The notes beneath the pieces are model-generated. The model was not told where the DNA came from. It ran no database searches and saw nothing but the letters and a program-made list of their open reading frames with translations. This document shows, piece after piece, positions 43,384-52,336 of a DNA stretch of 64,000 nucleotides. Numbering within the stretch: position 1 is the first letter of the stretch; the number at the start of each line of letters is the position of its first letter. The position numbers and the translations under genes were made by a program. Origin of the DNA: Bradyrhizobium nitroreducens (lineage in GTDB: Bacteria > Pseudomonadota > Alphaproteobacteria > Rhizobiales > Xanthobacteraceae); contig NZ_LFJC01000003.1 in assembly GCF_002776695.1 (NCBI RefSeq), forward strand, positions 1,684,573 to 1,748,572, in the 5' to 3' direction.

Positions 43384-44451
43384 CTATCGATTCAGTCGAA
43401 CGTCGACAATTCCGTACGAAATATCAGGATTTCCCATCTCTTCGTGCTGAAGGGCGAGCCTTTCGTAGGCTGCGCGTTGTTCGCTTCGTTCGGCATCCTT
43501 CACGTAAAGGGTACATTCCGTAATGCGCGGCAAGGCCCCCCTGAGAGGAACCGGATTGTCCAGCTCGCGGATGCCATTGACCCGAAATACCTTCTCGCCC
43601 TTGAGAAGCGTCCAAGTTACGCGATCGGCACCGAAACATTCGCGTGCCTTCTCTACGATTTCCCAACGGTCCGTCCTGTGATCCCCCACGGTCAACCCCA
43701 TGAGGCAAGCGCGAATATCGAGCGTTGGCTTGGCGGCAGCCAGATCTCGGACGGCGAGGAACGTGGCGATCTGCAAGCTGGCGCCGGAAGGGCCGCCGTT
43801 GGAGGTCAGTGGCAAGGCATCGCGATCCGGCGCCAGGCCAAAAGGCATGTTCGCAAGTATCAGCACACGACCGTCAAGCCCGTTTCCAATGCAGGCGGGT
43901 ATCCCGTCGCAAATATCGTTGAGACCGAACCCCTGTCGCTTCGCATCTATCCCGTTGAGCGATCGATTAATGACTGCATAAGCAAGCGCACGCGGATTTA
44001 CATCGAACCCAATCCGACGATCGGCGCCGTCAAAGCCAAGCATATTGTGACCACACCCCGCGGCAAGGTCCAACGTCCAGTCGGGCCAGCCTATGTTTGG
44101 CGAGGCGTGAGCCAGTAACGTTTCGCTCTCGTCGCAGAACGGAAATACTCGCCAGCGTGGGTCGACCCAAACGCCATCCGTCACAAACAGACGGTCATGC
44201 ATGCGGTTGACTCTGACGCGCAGCCGGCCATCAACAACGAGCCCGATTGCCTCCAGCGCGTTCGTGTGGAGCGGGTCTTCGATGCGAAATGGTGCAGCTT
44301 GTTGGGCAGAACCTGCCCAGCGCGAATACGCCTCCGTACTCTCGATTTCAGAAAGCCTTTTGGCTACGTCACCCGCAAGCCGAGGCGCGGATTTCAGTCT
44401 CATTCCCGCCAGAAACAACTCTTCGGTTAGGATCACAGCATGCCCTTCCAT
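43384..44451 (-). CDS. SAM-dependent methyltransferase with NMPF motif
   Basis: 355 residues. Residues 126-152 hold motif I (LDLAAGCGHNML) and the acidic residue IGFD. NMPF at 201-204 takes the place of NPPY/NPPF, which in other families binds an amino or amide nitrogen, so N-methylation is likely. The N-terminal 120 residues form an extra domain. First recognised gene of the minus-strand arm, ahead of the ATCase-like gene. Confidence 0.8.
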   Translation of the reverse strand: MEGHAVILTEELFLAGMRLKSAPRLAGDVAKRLSEIESTEAYSRWAGSAQQAAPFRIEDPLHTNALEAIGLVVDGRLRVRVNRMHDRLFVTDGVWVDPRWRVFPFCDESETLLAHASPNIGWPDWTLDLAAGCGHNMLGFDGADRRIGFDVNPRALAYAVINRSLNGIDAKRQGFGLNDICDGIPACIGNGLDGRVLILANMPFGLAPDRDALPLTSNGGPSGASLQIATFLAVRDLAAAKPTLDIRACLMGLTVGDHRTDRWEIVEKARECFGADRVTWTLLKGEKVFRVNGIRELDNPVPLRGALPRITECTLYVKDAERSEQRAAYERLALQHEEMGNPDISYGIVDVRLNR

Positions 44452-44487
44452 CGACCAACTTAACTCGACATCCGAGAGGACACTGGC

Positions 44488-44733
44488 CTAACCTGAATTC
44501 GCAATCGCGACCGCAGGCCCGGAGCGCGATCGCGACCGAGAGCTAGCAGAAGGGCCAATGAACGACGAGCCACTCAAAAGGACCGCAGCACCAAGAAGCA
44601 CATCAGGCACACTCGCGATTGCGACGGCTTCGATCAGGGACGTGCCATCTTCATTTGGAGCATTTCGCGCCCGCGACCTGAATTGGCCAACCCACCGCTT
44701 GAATGCAAACACCGACGACGACGGCAGACCCAT
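44488..44733 (-). CDS. Possible small protein before the methyltransferase
   Basis: 81 residues from the ATG at 44733 with AGAAGGA 11 bases upstream. The N-terminus is basic (FKRWVGQFRSRARN), then NEDGTSLIEAVAIASVPDV and a Ser/Gly/Ala-rich tail. It ends 36 bases before the methyltransferase start. It could be a small structural or precursor peptide, or non-coding. Not recognised. Confidence 0.3.
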   Translation of the reverse strand: MGLPSSSVFAFKRWVGQFRSRARNAPNEDGTSLIEAVAIASVPDVLLGAAVLLSGSSFIGPSASSRSRSRSGPAVAIANSG

Positions 44734-45219
44734 AATCAGCACGTTCCTTCTCTCGCATCGGAGCAACTAAGAAACGTCGCCGACAGGGTGTGACAGTAAA
44801 TAACACCTTCTTTGGTTGCAAACGAATTTTTTGCGACGCGCCGAACGCAAAGAGACTGGTGTTCTTGAGCGCTCGATAATCGGCACATCAAGCTCGTCAA
44901 AATTCCGCAAAATCTGTTTGCGCACTTTCAGTGCGCCATACGGACCTGCATATTGTTGCGCAGATTTCCGTCTGTTGCCAAGCGCCAACTGAGAAATATG
45001 CAACCTCCCCTTGAAAGTCATCTAAGGTTGTGTTTGAACTCGTGAGATCAAGTTCTGGAAGTGAGTTCTGCCGTGCTCTCTCATAGTCAGTGCATGCGAC
45101 CAAGACGGCACGTCGTTGCAGTGCCATCGATCTCGAAGGGGCCATTCCGAGAAATTCACGTGAGCTGATCCGTTCTGTTGCGCGAACGCATCGTTTCGAA
45201 TCTGGATCAGGCGCCCGCT
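44734..45219. promoter_or_regulatory. Divergent control region of the cluster
   Basis: AT-richer than its surroundings. It separates the two arms of the cluster, so promoters for both must lie here. Two overlapping minus-strand frames (44767-45021 and 44897-45145) contain plausible protein words in different frames and might be one frameshifted gene. No operator was recognised. Confidence 0.45.
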
Positions 45220-46230
45220 ATGTCGAGAGTTCTAGTCGATACAGACCTCAACTTCGCAAGCGACGATTTTCAAGCGCTTCTGCTTCTGCTTTCGGATGAG
45301 CGGCTTCAAATATCCGGTTTGTCTTGTGCTGCGGGGAATACCTTTGCCGAGGAAGTGCTCGTCAATATTTTAGCGGTTGCAGGTCTCTGTGGTTTGCAGG
45401 CGGTACCAATAGCCGCGGGGATTGGCCACGAATACTTTCAGCCGCGGCGGGTCGACGCGCAGCAACGGCTTGCTGACGGACGCACAAATTTTATCGGATC
45501 TCACGGGAAGGCCTCGCGGCCCCGGCTGGTCCCCAGAGATCACCAGCTCTCAGGCAACGTCCACTCAAATCTGAGCGAGATTCTGTTGCAGGACGCAGCC
45601 ATAACAACGATTGTCTGCCTCGCTCCTTTGACAAATCTGGCGACAGCGCTGGACAGCCTGAGCGAAGACAGACGTCGATCGCTCACCCTTTGGATCATGG
45701 GCGGCAACATCGAGCTCAATTCTGCGGATCCAAAGATCGACTTCAATTTCTGGTACGATCCGGTTGCCGCATCAAGCATTATGCAATCGGGCTGCAACGC
45801 CCTGCTCTTTCCCTATGAAACCTGCCGGAAGCTGAGATCCGACCCGGAATTGGCGAGCAACGTCCAATCACCACGACAGCGACTGTCTCGCGTCTTCTCC
45901 GAAGACTTTGGCCGCCTCATCCGACAGCATGGGCCCACAATGCCCCTATGTGACCATCTCGTCGCACTGGCGCTGATGGATAACGATATTATGGTCGATG
46001 CCAAGCCAGCGACTGTCGACGTCGTCCAGTCTGGGTCATATGCAGGAGGCTGCGTCACGTCCTGGAATTCACGATCATCGATCAATATCGTGACCGATAT
46101 CGACGCCAAACGAGCCGCTACGGCCCTGCTTTCGAAACTGGACGGTCTGGAGGGCAGAGCCACCGGCGACGTGAGCCATTTCCTTGAATCTCTCCCATAT
46201 ACGTTAGACGCCGTACAAGGCGGCTTTTGA
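45220..46230 (+). CDS. Nucleoside hydrolase family protein with altered active site
   Basis: 336 residues. VLVDTDLNFASDDFQALLLL is the D-x-D-x-x-x-D-D calcium site with a two-residue insertion (Asp7, 9, 15, 16). APLTNLATAL, WIMGGN and FNFWYDPVAA (Asn176, Asp180) are family signatures. In the last active-site block MPLCDHLVALAL the usual catalytic His is Cys244 while the calcium Asp245 remains. It may cleave a modified nucleoside or a different glycoside. First gene of the plus-strand arm. Confidence 0.82.
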   Translation: MSRVLVDTDLNFASDDFQALLLLLSDERLQISGLSCAAGNTFAEEVLVNILAVAGLCGLQAVPIAAGIGHEYFQPRRVDAQQRLADGRTNFIGSHGKASRPRLVPRDHQLSGNVHSNLSEILLQDAAITTIVCLAPLTNLATALDSLSEDRRRSLTLWIMGGNIELNSADPKIDFNFWYDPVAASSIMQSGCNALLFPYETCRKLRSDPELASNVQSPRQRLSRVFSEDFGRLIRQHGPTMPLCDHLVALALMDNDIMVDAKPATVDVVQSGSYAGGCVTSWNSRSSINIVTDIDAKRAATALLSKLDGLEGRATGDVSHFLESLPYTLDAVQGGF

Positions 46231-46266
46231 AGCAACCATAGCCGACGAAATCAGGTGGGCAGAGTG

Positions 46267-46731
46267 ATGACAGATTCGAAGGCTCTGAAGCAGCAGTACG
46301 TCGCCGGCTCACTGGGGCGAAGGCCGCAGGGTACGGGCCCACAACCAACCCGGAGCGCATTGCACGAACTGCTGCTTGAGCGCTTTGGTCCAACGACGCT
46401 TTCCATTCTGCTCCCACCCCTGGGAGACGCGAGTTCGTATCTGAGCCTAGCAGAAGCGGGACATCTCCTGAGCGCAGTCGGCGCCAGTCATACCGCGGTT
46501 GCTGCCGCCTACCTCGAAGCCTACAAAAGAGGGGTCTATGACCGTTGCCAATTCACCGCAGTCAAGGAAGGGGAGCCGCTGCCCTACTTTCCAGCCGAAT
46601 TTGACGTGATCGTCTTGACGGAGCGAGGCGCGTCCAACCTCCCCGCGGCTGACAAACTGGAGCGTTTGCTCAAGGAGGGTGGTCTCTTCATTCGTCCAGA
46701 TAACAGGACCGGCTTTATTGCCAAGCAATGA
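46267..46731 (+). CDS. Rudimentary methyltransferase-like protein
   Basis: 154 residues. The second half (AVAAAYLEAYKRGVYDRC, FPAEFDVIVLTERG, LERLLKEGGLFIRPD) follows the later motifs of class I SAM methyltransferases. Where motif I (G-x-G-x-G) should stand, the sequence is SILLPPLGDASSYL, so SAM binding is doubtful. The gene starts 36 bases after the nucleoside hydrolase and overlaps the next gene by four (ATGA). It could be a pseudoenzyme partner. Confidence 0.55.
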   Translation: MTDSKALKQQYVAGSLGRRPQGTGPQPTRSALHELLLERFGPTTLSILLPPLGDASSYLSLAEAGHLLSAVGASHTAVAAAYLEAYKRGVYDRCQFTAVKEGEPLPYFPAEFDVIVLTERGASNLPAADKLERLLKEGGLFIRPDNRTGFIAKQ

Positions 46732-47216
46732 TTGGCGCTGCGCGAGATCCCACCGAGCTTCGAGTCAGGAGACCATCAGTGCACGGCAAGACAACAAGAG
46801 ATACTTCCAAGGCCTCGAATTCGTCCCTGGGCGGCCGCACAGAGAACGCGGCCGAATTCAAGGTTACGGCTGCCTCCTTCGACGACGCGGAAACTGGGGA
46901 TGAAATGCTCTCCCTCGCGAGTTTGTCGTCCTACATCGAGGCGGCCTGCAAGGCGACCGCCGGGGGCGTTCTCGACAGCGCCGAGGAAAGCGTAGGGGTC
47001 AGTTTGTCGGTCCGGCAGCTGTCCTGTGTGCGACACGGTGATCAAGTTCGAATCCGCGCACAATGTGTCCGCGACCCGACGTCGCTTATGATCCATCTGC
47101 ACGTGGCCGTTGACTTGGGAACGCAGCTCGCTGTGGTTGCCGACCAAAGCCGCCTCATCGTTGAGCGCGGCGCGTTGCGCGACAGGCAACAGGCAAGAAG
47201 CGCGCTCACAATCTAG
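46728..47216 (+). CDS. Hotdog-fold (FlK-like) thioesterase-type protein
   Basis: 162 residues. After a 55-residue polar leader come LSLASLSSYIEAACKATAGG, ESVGVSLSVRQLSCVRHGDQ and LHVAVDLGTQLAVVADQSRL, in the order helix then beta strands of hotdog proteins related to fluoroacetyl-CoA thioesterase FlK. It may hydrolyse or bind a CoA ester, or remove a toxic acid. Start overlaps the previous stop; an internal ATG near 46902 could be an alternative. Confidence 0.6.
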   Translation: MIGAARDPTELRVRRPSVHGKTTRDTSKASNSSLGGRTENAAEFKVTAASFDDAETGDEMLSLASLSSYIEAACKATAGGVLDSAEESVGVSLSVRQLSCVRHGDQVRIRAQCVRDPTSLMIHLHVAVDLGTQLAVVADQSRLIVERGALRDRQQARSALTI

Positions 47217-47237
47217 GCTTTGGCGGGGAAGATAAAG

Positions 47238-48302
47238 ATGTCTGCTCTCAACTCTCGAAAACCGCGCGTGCTGTTTGTGCTCGGAACGCAAACCTGGTTG
47301 TCCTGGATCCTCCCCTCACTCGAGTCGGCGGCGTACGAGCCATTTGTGTGCACGTGGGACATCGATGTCGCAATGCCAGAAGAGCTGCAGGATGGGCAGT
47401 TCGACGGGATCATCTTTGTCAGTCATCATCTCACGACACAGCGCGACGCTGAAATCGCTCCCAGATGGCGCAACTCGATCGCACAGAGTTTAAGCGCTGC
47501 CAGCTTGGCTTTCGACAAGAGGAAGATGGCATCCATCGCCGAAGGCGTTTCCGGAGTTGAGCCGCTTCCGGAGTTTGACGCCCATGAGGCGCAAATGTGG
47601 ATTCGGCGCAGGCCGGGGCGGGCTATAATTGCCAAGAAGATTGGCGAAACAGAGGGCAGAGGCATAGCTGTGTTCGAGTCTGAAGAAGGGCTCGGCGCTT
47701 TTGTCGAGAGTGAATACGACACAAGCTATATTCTTCAACCATTCGTCATCGGGCATGAGCTGTCCGTCAACGTTGTCGGCGCGGGAGGGCGGGCTCATTT
47801 CTATCCAACGGTCTACAAAGGTGTGAACGCCCGCCCCCTGGTTCACGCCGCTGCGCGCCGGAGGGTGTGTCCTGGCCATCGCTTCGCAAATGTCGACGTT
47901 GGCAGGATTGAGCGAGTCAGCAGAGATATCGTTGACGCCATAGATGGGAAATGCCTGGTCGAGATCGAGTATATAGACACCGGGGAGGATTTGTTTCTGG
48001 TTGAAATCAATCCGCGACTTGCGGCGTCTCTCCGAATGTCGATGGCAGCTGACGGAGTGAATGCCTTCGAGTTTCTTGCGGCCGAATGCCTCGGGCTCCG
48101 CTACCCCCATGATCTAGGCTCCGTGAAGGAATGCGTGTCGATAGAGTACCCTCTAAGGAGCTACATCTCTGCTTCGCAAAAGCATCGGTTGCTACGAATC
48201 GGCGACGTGCAGGTGTCATCTAGAATCACGGTTACGAACAGCTCCCTCGCGGGATTGCGAGAACACGCGAATGCTGTGCTGGACGTGTTGGAGCATCGCT
48301 AA
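47238..48302 (+). CDS. ATP-grasp ligase
   Basis: 354 residues with GGGGAAG six bases upstream of the ATG. The ATP-grasp core: RAIIAKKIGETEGRGIAVFE (nucleotide-binding Lys and Gly-rich loop), YILQPFVIGHELSVNVV, and the magnesium-binding CLVEIEYIDTGEDLFLVEIN with Glu and Asn. The family joins a carboxylate to an amine or thiol through an acyl phosphate. Last gene of the plus-strand arm, 21 bases after the hotdog gene. Substrates unknown; a peptide- or amide-forming step is the likely role. Confidence 0.88.
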   Translation: MSALNSRKPRVLFVLGTQTWLSWILPSLESAAYEPFVCTWDIDVAMPEELQDGQFDGIIFVSHHLTTQRDAEIAPRWRNSIAQSLSAASLAFDKRKMASIAEGVSGVEPLPEFDAHEAQMWIRRRPGRAIIAKKIGETEGRGIAVFESEEGLGAFVESEYDTSYILQPFVIGHELSVNVVGAGGRAHFYPTVYKGVNARPLVHAAARRRVCPGHRFANVDVGRIERVSRDIVDAIDGKCLVEIEYIDTGEDLFLVEINPRLAASLRMSMAADGVNAFEFLAAECLGLRYPHDLGSVKECVSIEYPLRSYISASQKHRLLRIGDVQVSSRITVTNSSLAGLREHANAVLDVLEHR

Positions 48303-48646
48303 GGCCCACCGAAAGAACGCGCCCCTCTTCACCAGGATCTGACGAATGTATTTTGGGCGCACCCAGAGCCATCCGGCGGCGTCTGTAGACTGTGGGAGAA
48401 ATCGTTTGGACTGAAATGTACCCCGAGGATTGCCCGAACCGGTTCTGCCGCAGCTTCTTGATCAAGAATTCTGGCTTCTCGATGAGGAATATCCGCGCCG
48501 CCCGCTCGGCACGCAGCGTCGTCACCGGGCCGATCCGCAACGGCAGTCTCGTAGACCCGGCGTCACCGACCTCTTACGCAAGCGCGCCGTTGCGCAAACC
48601 GCAACACGGTAACGGCACTTTCCCACCGCCGTCGCAACGAGCGCAA
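48303..48646. other. Gene-free stretch at the cluster's right end
   Basis: A minus-strand frame within 48370-48600 contains protein-like words (RAARIFLIEKPEFLIKKLRQ) but has no start or ribosome site, so it may be a fragment of a gene cut by insertion. Not identified. Confidence 0.4.
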
Positions 48647-49288
48647 TCAGCGAGCGTCGCGCACCACGGTCTTGAGATAGTTGTATGCCTTGATGATTTC
48701 GATCAGGCGATCCTCGGAGGAGCGGTCACCGCCATTGGCGTCGGGATGATGCTGCTTCACCAGCGCCTTGTACTTCGCCTTGACGTCTCGCAGCGTCGCC
48801 TCGGCACCGAGCCCCATCACTTGCAGCGCCTTGCGCTCGGCATTGAAGATTTTTCGGGCTTCGAGCTTGGCCCGACCGGCATGGACGCCGGGACCCGGCC
48901 GCCAGCGACCACGGCCATTGAGTTCGCTGAACAGATCGAACGCGGCATCCAGATCGGCCTGGGCGCTGCCCTCGCCGTTCGTCGCATTCGAGTTAACGCC
49001 GGTCTTCCAGGTCGGCCGGTGCCCCGTCAGCGCATCCTTCTGATAGCGCGCGACCGCGTCGTCATCCATGCCCTGGAAGAAATTATACGACTGGTTGTAC
49101 TCACGGACATGATCAAGACAGAAGTGCCAGTATTCCTTGCCGTTGCCGCGGCCCTTGGGCGCTCGATGCGGCCCCTTGTTCTGGCACTCGGGCCGTTCGC
49201 ACATCGTGGATTCTTCCCTGGTCTGCACCCGGGGCTTATTGCGCGTGATGCGAATGGAGTCGAAGAACTTTGAGTTATTAATCGGCAT
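48647..49288 (-). CDS. J-domain (DnaJ-like) protein
   Basis: 213 residues. The N-terminal half has MCERPECQNKGPHRAPKG and YWHFCLDHVREYNQSYNFF, a Cys/His cluster that probably binds zinc. The C-terminal 65 residues form a J domain: LRDVKAKYKALVKQHHPDAN with the HPD motif and IIKAYNYLK. Start at 49288 gives MPINNSKFFDSIRI. I think this is a conserved alphaproteobacterial gene, so chromosomal core may resume here. It recruits Hsp70 (DnaK). Confidence 0.88.
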   Translation of the reverse strand: MPINNSKFFDSIRITRNKPRVQTREESTMCERPECQNKGPHRAPKGRGNGKEYWHFCLDHVREYNQSYNFFQGMDDDAVARYQKDALTGHRPTWKTGVNSNATNGEGSAQADLDAAFDLFSELNGRGRWRPGPGVHAGRAKLEARKIFNAERKALQVMGLGAEATLRDVKAKYKALVKQHHPDANGGDRSSEDRLIEIIKAYNYLKTVVRDAR

Positions 49289-49639
49289 GGCTGACCTTGG
49301 TTGCGCAAGGAGCTTCACGTGCGGACATCGCGACTGCCTCGCTTTCCCGACGCGCGGGCGACGAACTACATTGCCATCGAATAGGCACCGATACATTAAC
49401 ACCACAGGTAGCATCAAGGCCGGAATCGGTAGCGTCAAAGTTTCTTGCAGGAAGGCCTCGACGCGCTGTGCGACCGCCTCTGTGTGCGATCGGCCCAAGC
49501 GGTGGCCGATATCATGCTGGGGCTCGCGACCTGAGGCTTCCGGCAGGGAAGAAGACACTTGGCCGATAAGGCTTGATAACGTTATCCTTTTGGCGATAGC
49601 TCTCGTCGACATCAACCCACCAGTTCAGGACGCGCGACG
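49289..49639. promoter_or_regulatory. Divergent region, no gene seen
   Basis: It lies between the J-domain gene (minus) and the LysR gene (plus). It must carry promoters for both. No clear operator or hairpin found. Confidence 0.4.
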
Positions 49640-50566
49640 GTGAAATCCTACGACTTAAACTTGCTGGCAGCGCTCGACGCTCTCCTCAGCACAGCCAGCG
49701 TGACGGACGCCGCGCAACGTATGCATCTCAGCACTCCTGCGATGAGCCATACCCTGGCGAGAATCCGCAAGCTGATCGACGATCCAATTCTGGTCCGTGC
49801 GGGCCGCCAGCTCGTGCCCACCCCTCGCGCACTCGAGCTCAAAGACCCCGTTCATAGATTGCTAGCGCAAGCGAACGTTATATTTGCGCCGAAAATCGAC
49901 GCTGGGCTTGCGCGAGTCAATCGCCTGTTTACTGTTCGTGCACCCGACGGTGTTTCGGTTGCATTTGGGGCTCAGTTCAGCATCGCGCTTCAGGAGGTCA
50001 TGCCGGCGGCGAGCATACAGTTTCTTTCCGAAGGTTACGGTGGTGTTAGTGCGCTGCGAGAGGGGCGGGTCGATCTTGATATCGGATCTATCCAGAAGAA
50101 GGATCCGGAGGTCGAGACGGAACTGTTGACTGAACAGAATCTCGTGGGCGCGGTCTCGATTGGGCATCCACTTCTCAAAGGAAAGATGACCGCCAAACGC
50201 TTCGCTGCTGAAAGGCACGTTGGAGTTACAACTCCTCATCCCGAATTGGCCCCTGTCGATTTGGCGTTGGCTAAATTGAAGCTCCCTCGGTTCGTCGCCA
50301 TGACGGTGCACAGCTCACATGGAGCGCTCGTCGTCGCGGCACGAACCCAGTTGGTTGCCACAGCGGTCGAACCCATGGCTACTTCGATGCAGGCTTTCAT
50401 TGGTCTGGAAGTGTTTGATCTGCCGCTCAAATTGCCGAAGGTGCCGATGCTGCTGGCGTGGCATCCACGCAACACGGCCGATCCAGCTCACGCAGCATTG
50501 CGGAACTGCTTTCGGTCGGTGTTGGGAGATGCCAACTGGCAGCGACGTCCCGGGCCTGCGTTGTAA
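49640..50566 (+). CDS. LysR-family transcriptional regulator
   Basis: 308 residues with a GTG start and AGGA nine bases upstream. The N-terminal winged helix is SVTDAAQRMHLSTPAMSHTL; the co-inducer domain follows (LFTVRAPDGVSVAFG). The type resembles the NodD/NahR group in its opening DLNLLAALDALL. It lies directly upstream of an MFS pump, with a T-N11-A palindrome between, so it probably controls that pump. Confidence 0.92.
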   Translation: MKSYDLNLLAALDALLSTASVTDAAQRMHLSTPAMSHTLARIRKLIDDPILVRAGRQLVPTPRALELKDPVHRLLAQANVIFAPKIDAGLARVNRLFTVRAPDGVSVAFGAQFSIALQEVMPAASIQFLSEGYGGVSALREGRVDLDIGSIQKKDPEVETELLTEQNLVGAVSIGHPLLKGKMTAKRFAAERHVGVTTPHPELAPVDLALAKLKLPRFVAMTVHSSHGALVVAARTQLVATAVEPMATSMQAFIGLEVFDLPLKLPKVPMLLAWHPRNTADPAHAALRNCFRSVLGDANWQRRPGPAL

Positions 50567-50734
50567 GGGCGGTCTGCAATGAAGAGGCAATCGCGATTGC
50601 AGCGATTTGCCTCTGCAACCCATCTCTGGCACAGAAAAATGCGCCGGTCGCGCGTGCCTAATCCTAGCAGCTTTCGCGGCGCCGCCGGCCAAATAACCCT
50701 CTGCTTGGATTAGACTTTCTCGTGCGCCTGAGTT

Positions 50735-50751
50735 GTTGCAGCTAATGCAAC
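50735..50751. promoter_or_regulatory. LysR-type operator GTTGCA-N5-TGCAAC
   Basis: GTTGCAGCTAATGCAAC is a perfect 6-5-6 inverted repeat that contains T-N11-A, the LysR consensus spacing. It lies about 92 bases before the MFS start codon. A second half-like TTGCAA occurs at 50767-50772. A good candidate binding site for the LysR protein encoded just upstream. Confidence 0.6.
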
Positions 50752-50842
50752 TTCTTGTTCCAAAGATTGCAATTTACAAAATCCACTACTCCCGGCATGA
50801 GAGCGCTCTTGGCGACTCCCGGGAAAGCGAAAAGTGGAAAAT

Positions 50843-52336
50843 ATGCGATCTTCATCCTCCCTGCTGCTTGCGACTTTCATGTTGATCTTGGTGCTGGGTG
50901 CGCTCGATCAGACCATTCTGGGGTCGGCGCTCCCGGTGATCGCGCGTGATCTATCGGGAGGCGGACAACTCTCCTGGATTTTCTCTTCGTACCTCATCGC
51001 CTCTGTCGTGGTGATCCCGCTCTATGGCAAGGCTGCGGACGTCTATGGCCGAAAGCCCATTCTCGTGACAGCCGTGACCTTCTTCCTTGTCGGTTCGCTG
51101 CTGTGCGGTTTCAGCGCCACCATGGGTCAACTCATCCTGGCGAGAGCGGTTCAGGGCGCTGGCGCTGGCGGCCTGCTTACCCTCACGATGCTCGGCCTCG
51201 TGGATCTCTATCCAGCCGATACGCGTCCAAAGTACCAGGCCCTGCTCGCCGCGTCATACGGTCTTGCAACGATGTTTGGTCCGCTGATCGGCGGCGCGCT
51301 GGTACAGACTCTTTCGTGGCGTTGGGCATTCTTCATCAACGTCCCCGGAGCTGCGATCGCGATCGCGATACTCGCGAGGCGCTTTCCCCGTTCAACTGCG
51401 GAAAGCGCGAAGCGTATCGACTTCCTCGGGGCAGCCCTTCTGGCCAGCGGCCTGGCTTGCACGTTGCTAGCGACCCGCTATGACCCGACCGGAGCCACGA
51501 GCATCGTCAGCACACCCATCCTGGTCGCGTTGTCTGCAATTCTTCTGCTGACGTTCTTGTTCATCGAAGCCAGGGCTAAGAATCCGATTTTGCCGCTGGT
51601 CCTTTTTTCCGACCGTGTTTTCTGCGCTGCGACGGTTGTCAGCTTGGTCGGCGGGGTGGCTCTTTTTGCAGCTGTAGTGTTTTTGCCGCTGTACCTGCAA
51701 ACGGCACTACAGGAGACGCCGCTTGGATCGGCTTTGCACCTTTTCCCACTGATGTTGGGAATTACGCTTGCTGCAGTGATTGGCGGACGAGCGCTCCGGG
51801 CCTCGGGCAGGATCAGGGGGACCGCGCTCGCAGGTGGTGGCCTTGTGGTGTTGGGATCTTGTGGCGTTGCTCTCTTCTTTGGCCATTTCGCGACCGAGCC
51901 CTACGTCCTGTCAATCTGCACCTTCCCGGTGGGTTTGGGGATCGGTCTCCTTCTTCCTCTTGTCACGGTTGTCTCTCAACGCACCGCGCCTCGGGAGCAT
52001 ATCGGCATTGGGACGGCCACACCGATCATGGTGCGAGCGTTGGGCGGAGCAATCGGCGTTGCCATCATCGGGTACTTCCTGAAGCTGCAACTTGACAGTG
52101 TCGCCGCATTGCAGGGCTCCGGAATCAATGATGTCAAATCCAGCTTGCTCGGCCTCTACCAATCGGTCTTTGCCTCCTCTGCGGAACGAATTTTCTGGGG
52201 CACGACGCTGTTCGGATCGCTGGCGATTCTCGCTTCCCTGGTCATGCCAAATCGTTTCCCGGCTTCTCAGTCGGAGGCGACCATCAAGCTGTCGAGCGAG
52301 GTGGGCGACGTCCCGGTAGCAGCGGTTGCGGACTGA
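50843..52336 (+). CDS. MFS drug transporter, DHA2/EmrB-QacA type
   Basis: 497 residues with 14 predicted helices. Motifs: LGALDQTILGSALPVIARDL (DHA2 motif D1 region), YGKAADVYGRKPI (motif A), ARAVQGAGAGGLL and PLIGGALVQTLSWRWAFFIN (motif C region). It exports drugs or metabolites by proton antiport. An in-frame GTG nine bases upstream is possible. Downstream of the LysR gene in the same direction. Confidence 0.92.
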   Translation: MRSSSSLLLATFMLILVLGALDQTILGSALPVIARDLSGGGQLSWIFSSYLIASVVVIPLYGKAADVYGRKPILVTAVTFFLVGSLLCGFSATMGQLILARAVQGAGAGGLLTLTMLGLVDLYPADTRPKYQALLAASYGLATMFGPLIGGALVQTLSWRWAFFINVPGAAIAIAILARRFPRSTAESAKRIDFLGAALLASGLACTLLATRYDPTGATSIVSTPILVALSAILLLTFLFIEARAKNPILPLVLFSDRVFCAATVVSLVGGVALFAAVVFLPLYLQTALQETPLGSALHLFPLMLGITLAAVIGGRALRASGRIRGTALAGGGLVVLGSCGVALFFGHFATEPYVLSICTFPVGLGIGLLLPLVTVVSQRTAPREHIGIGTATPIMVRALGGAIGVAIIGYFLKLQLDSVAALQGSGINDVKSSLLGLYQSVFASSAERIFWGTTLFGSLAILASLVMPNRFPASQSEATIKLSSEVGDVPVAAVAD

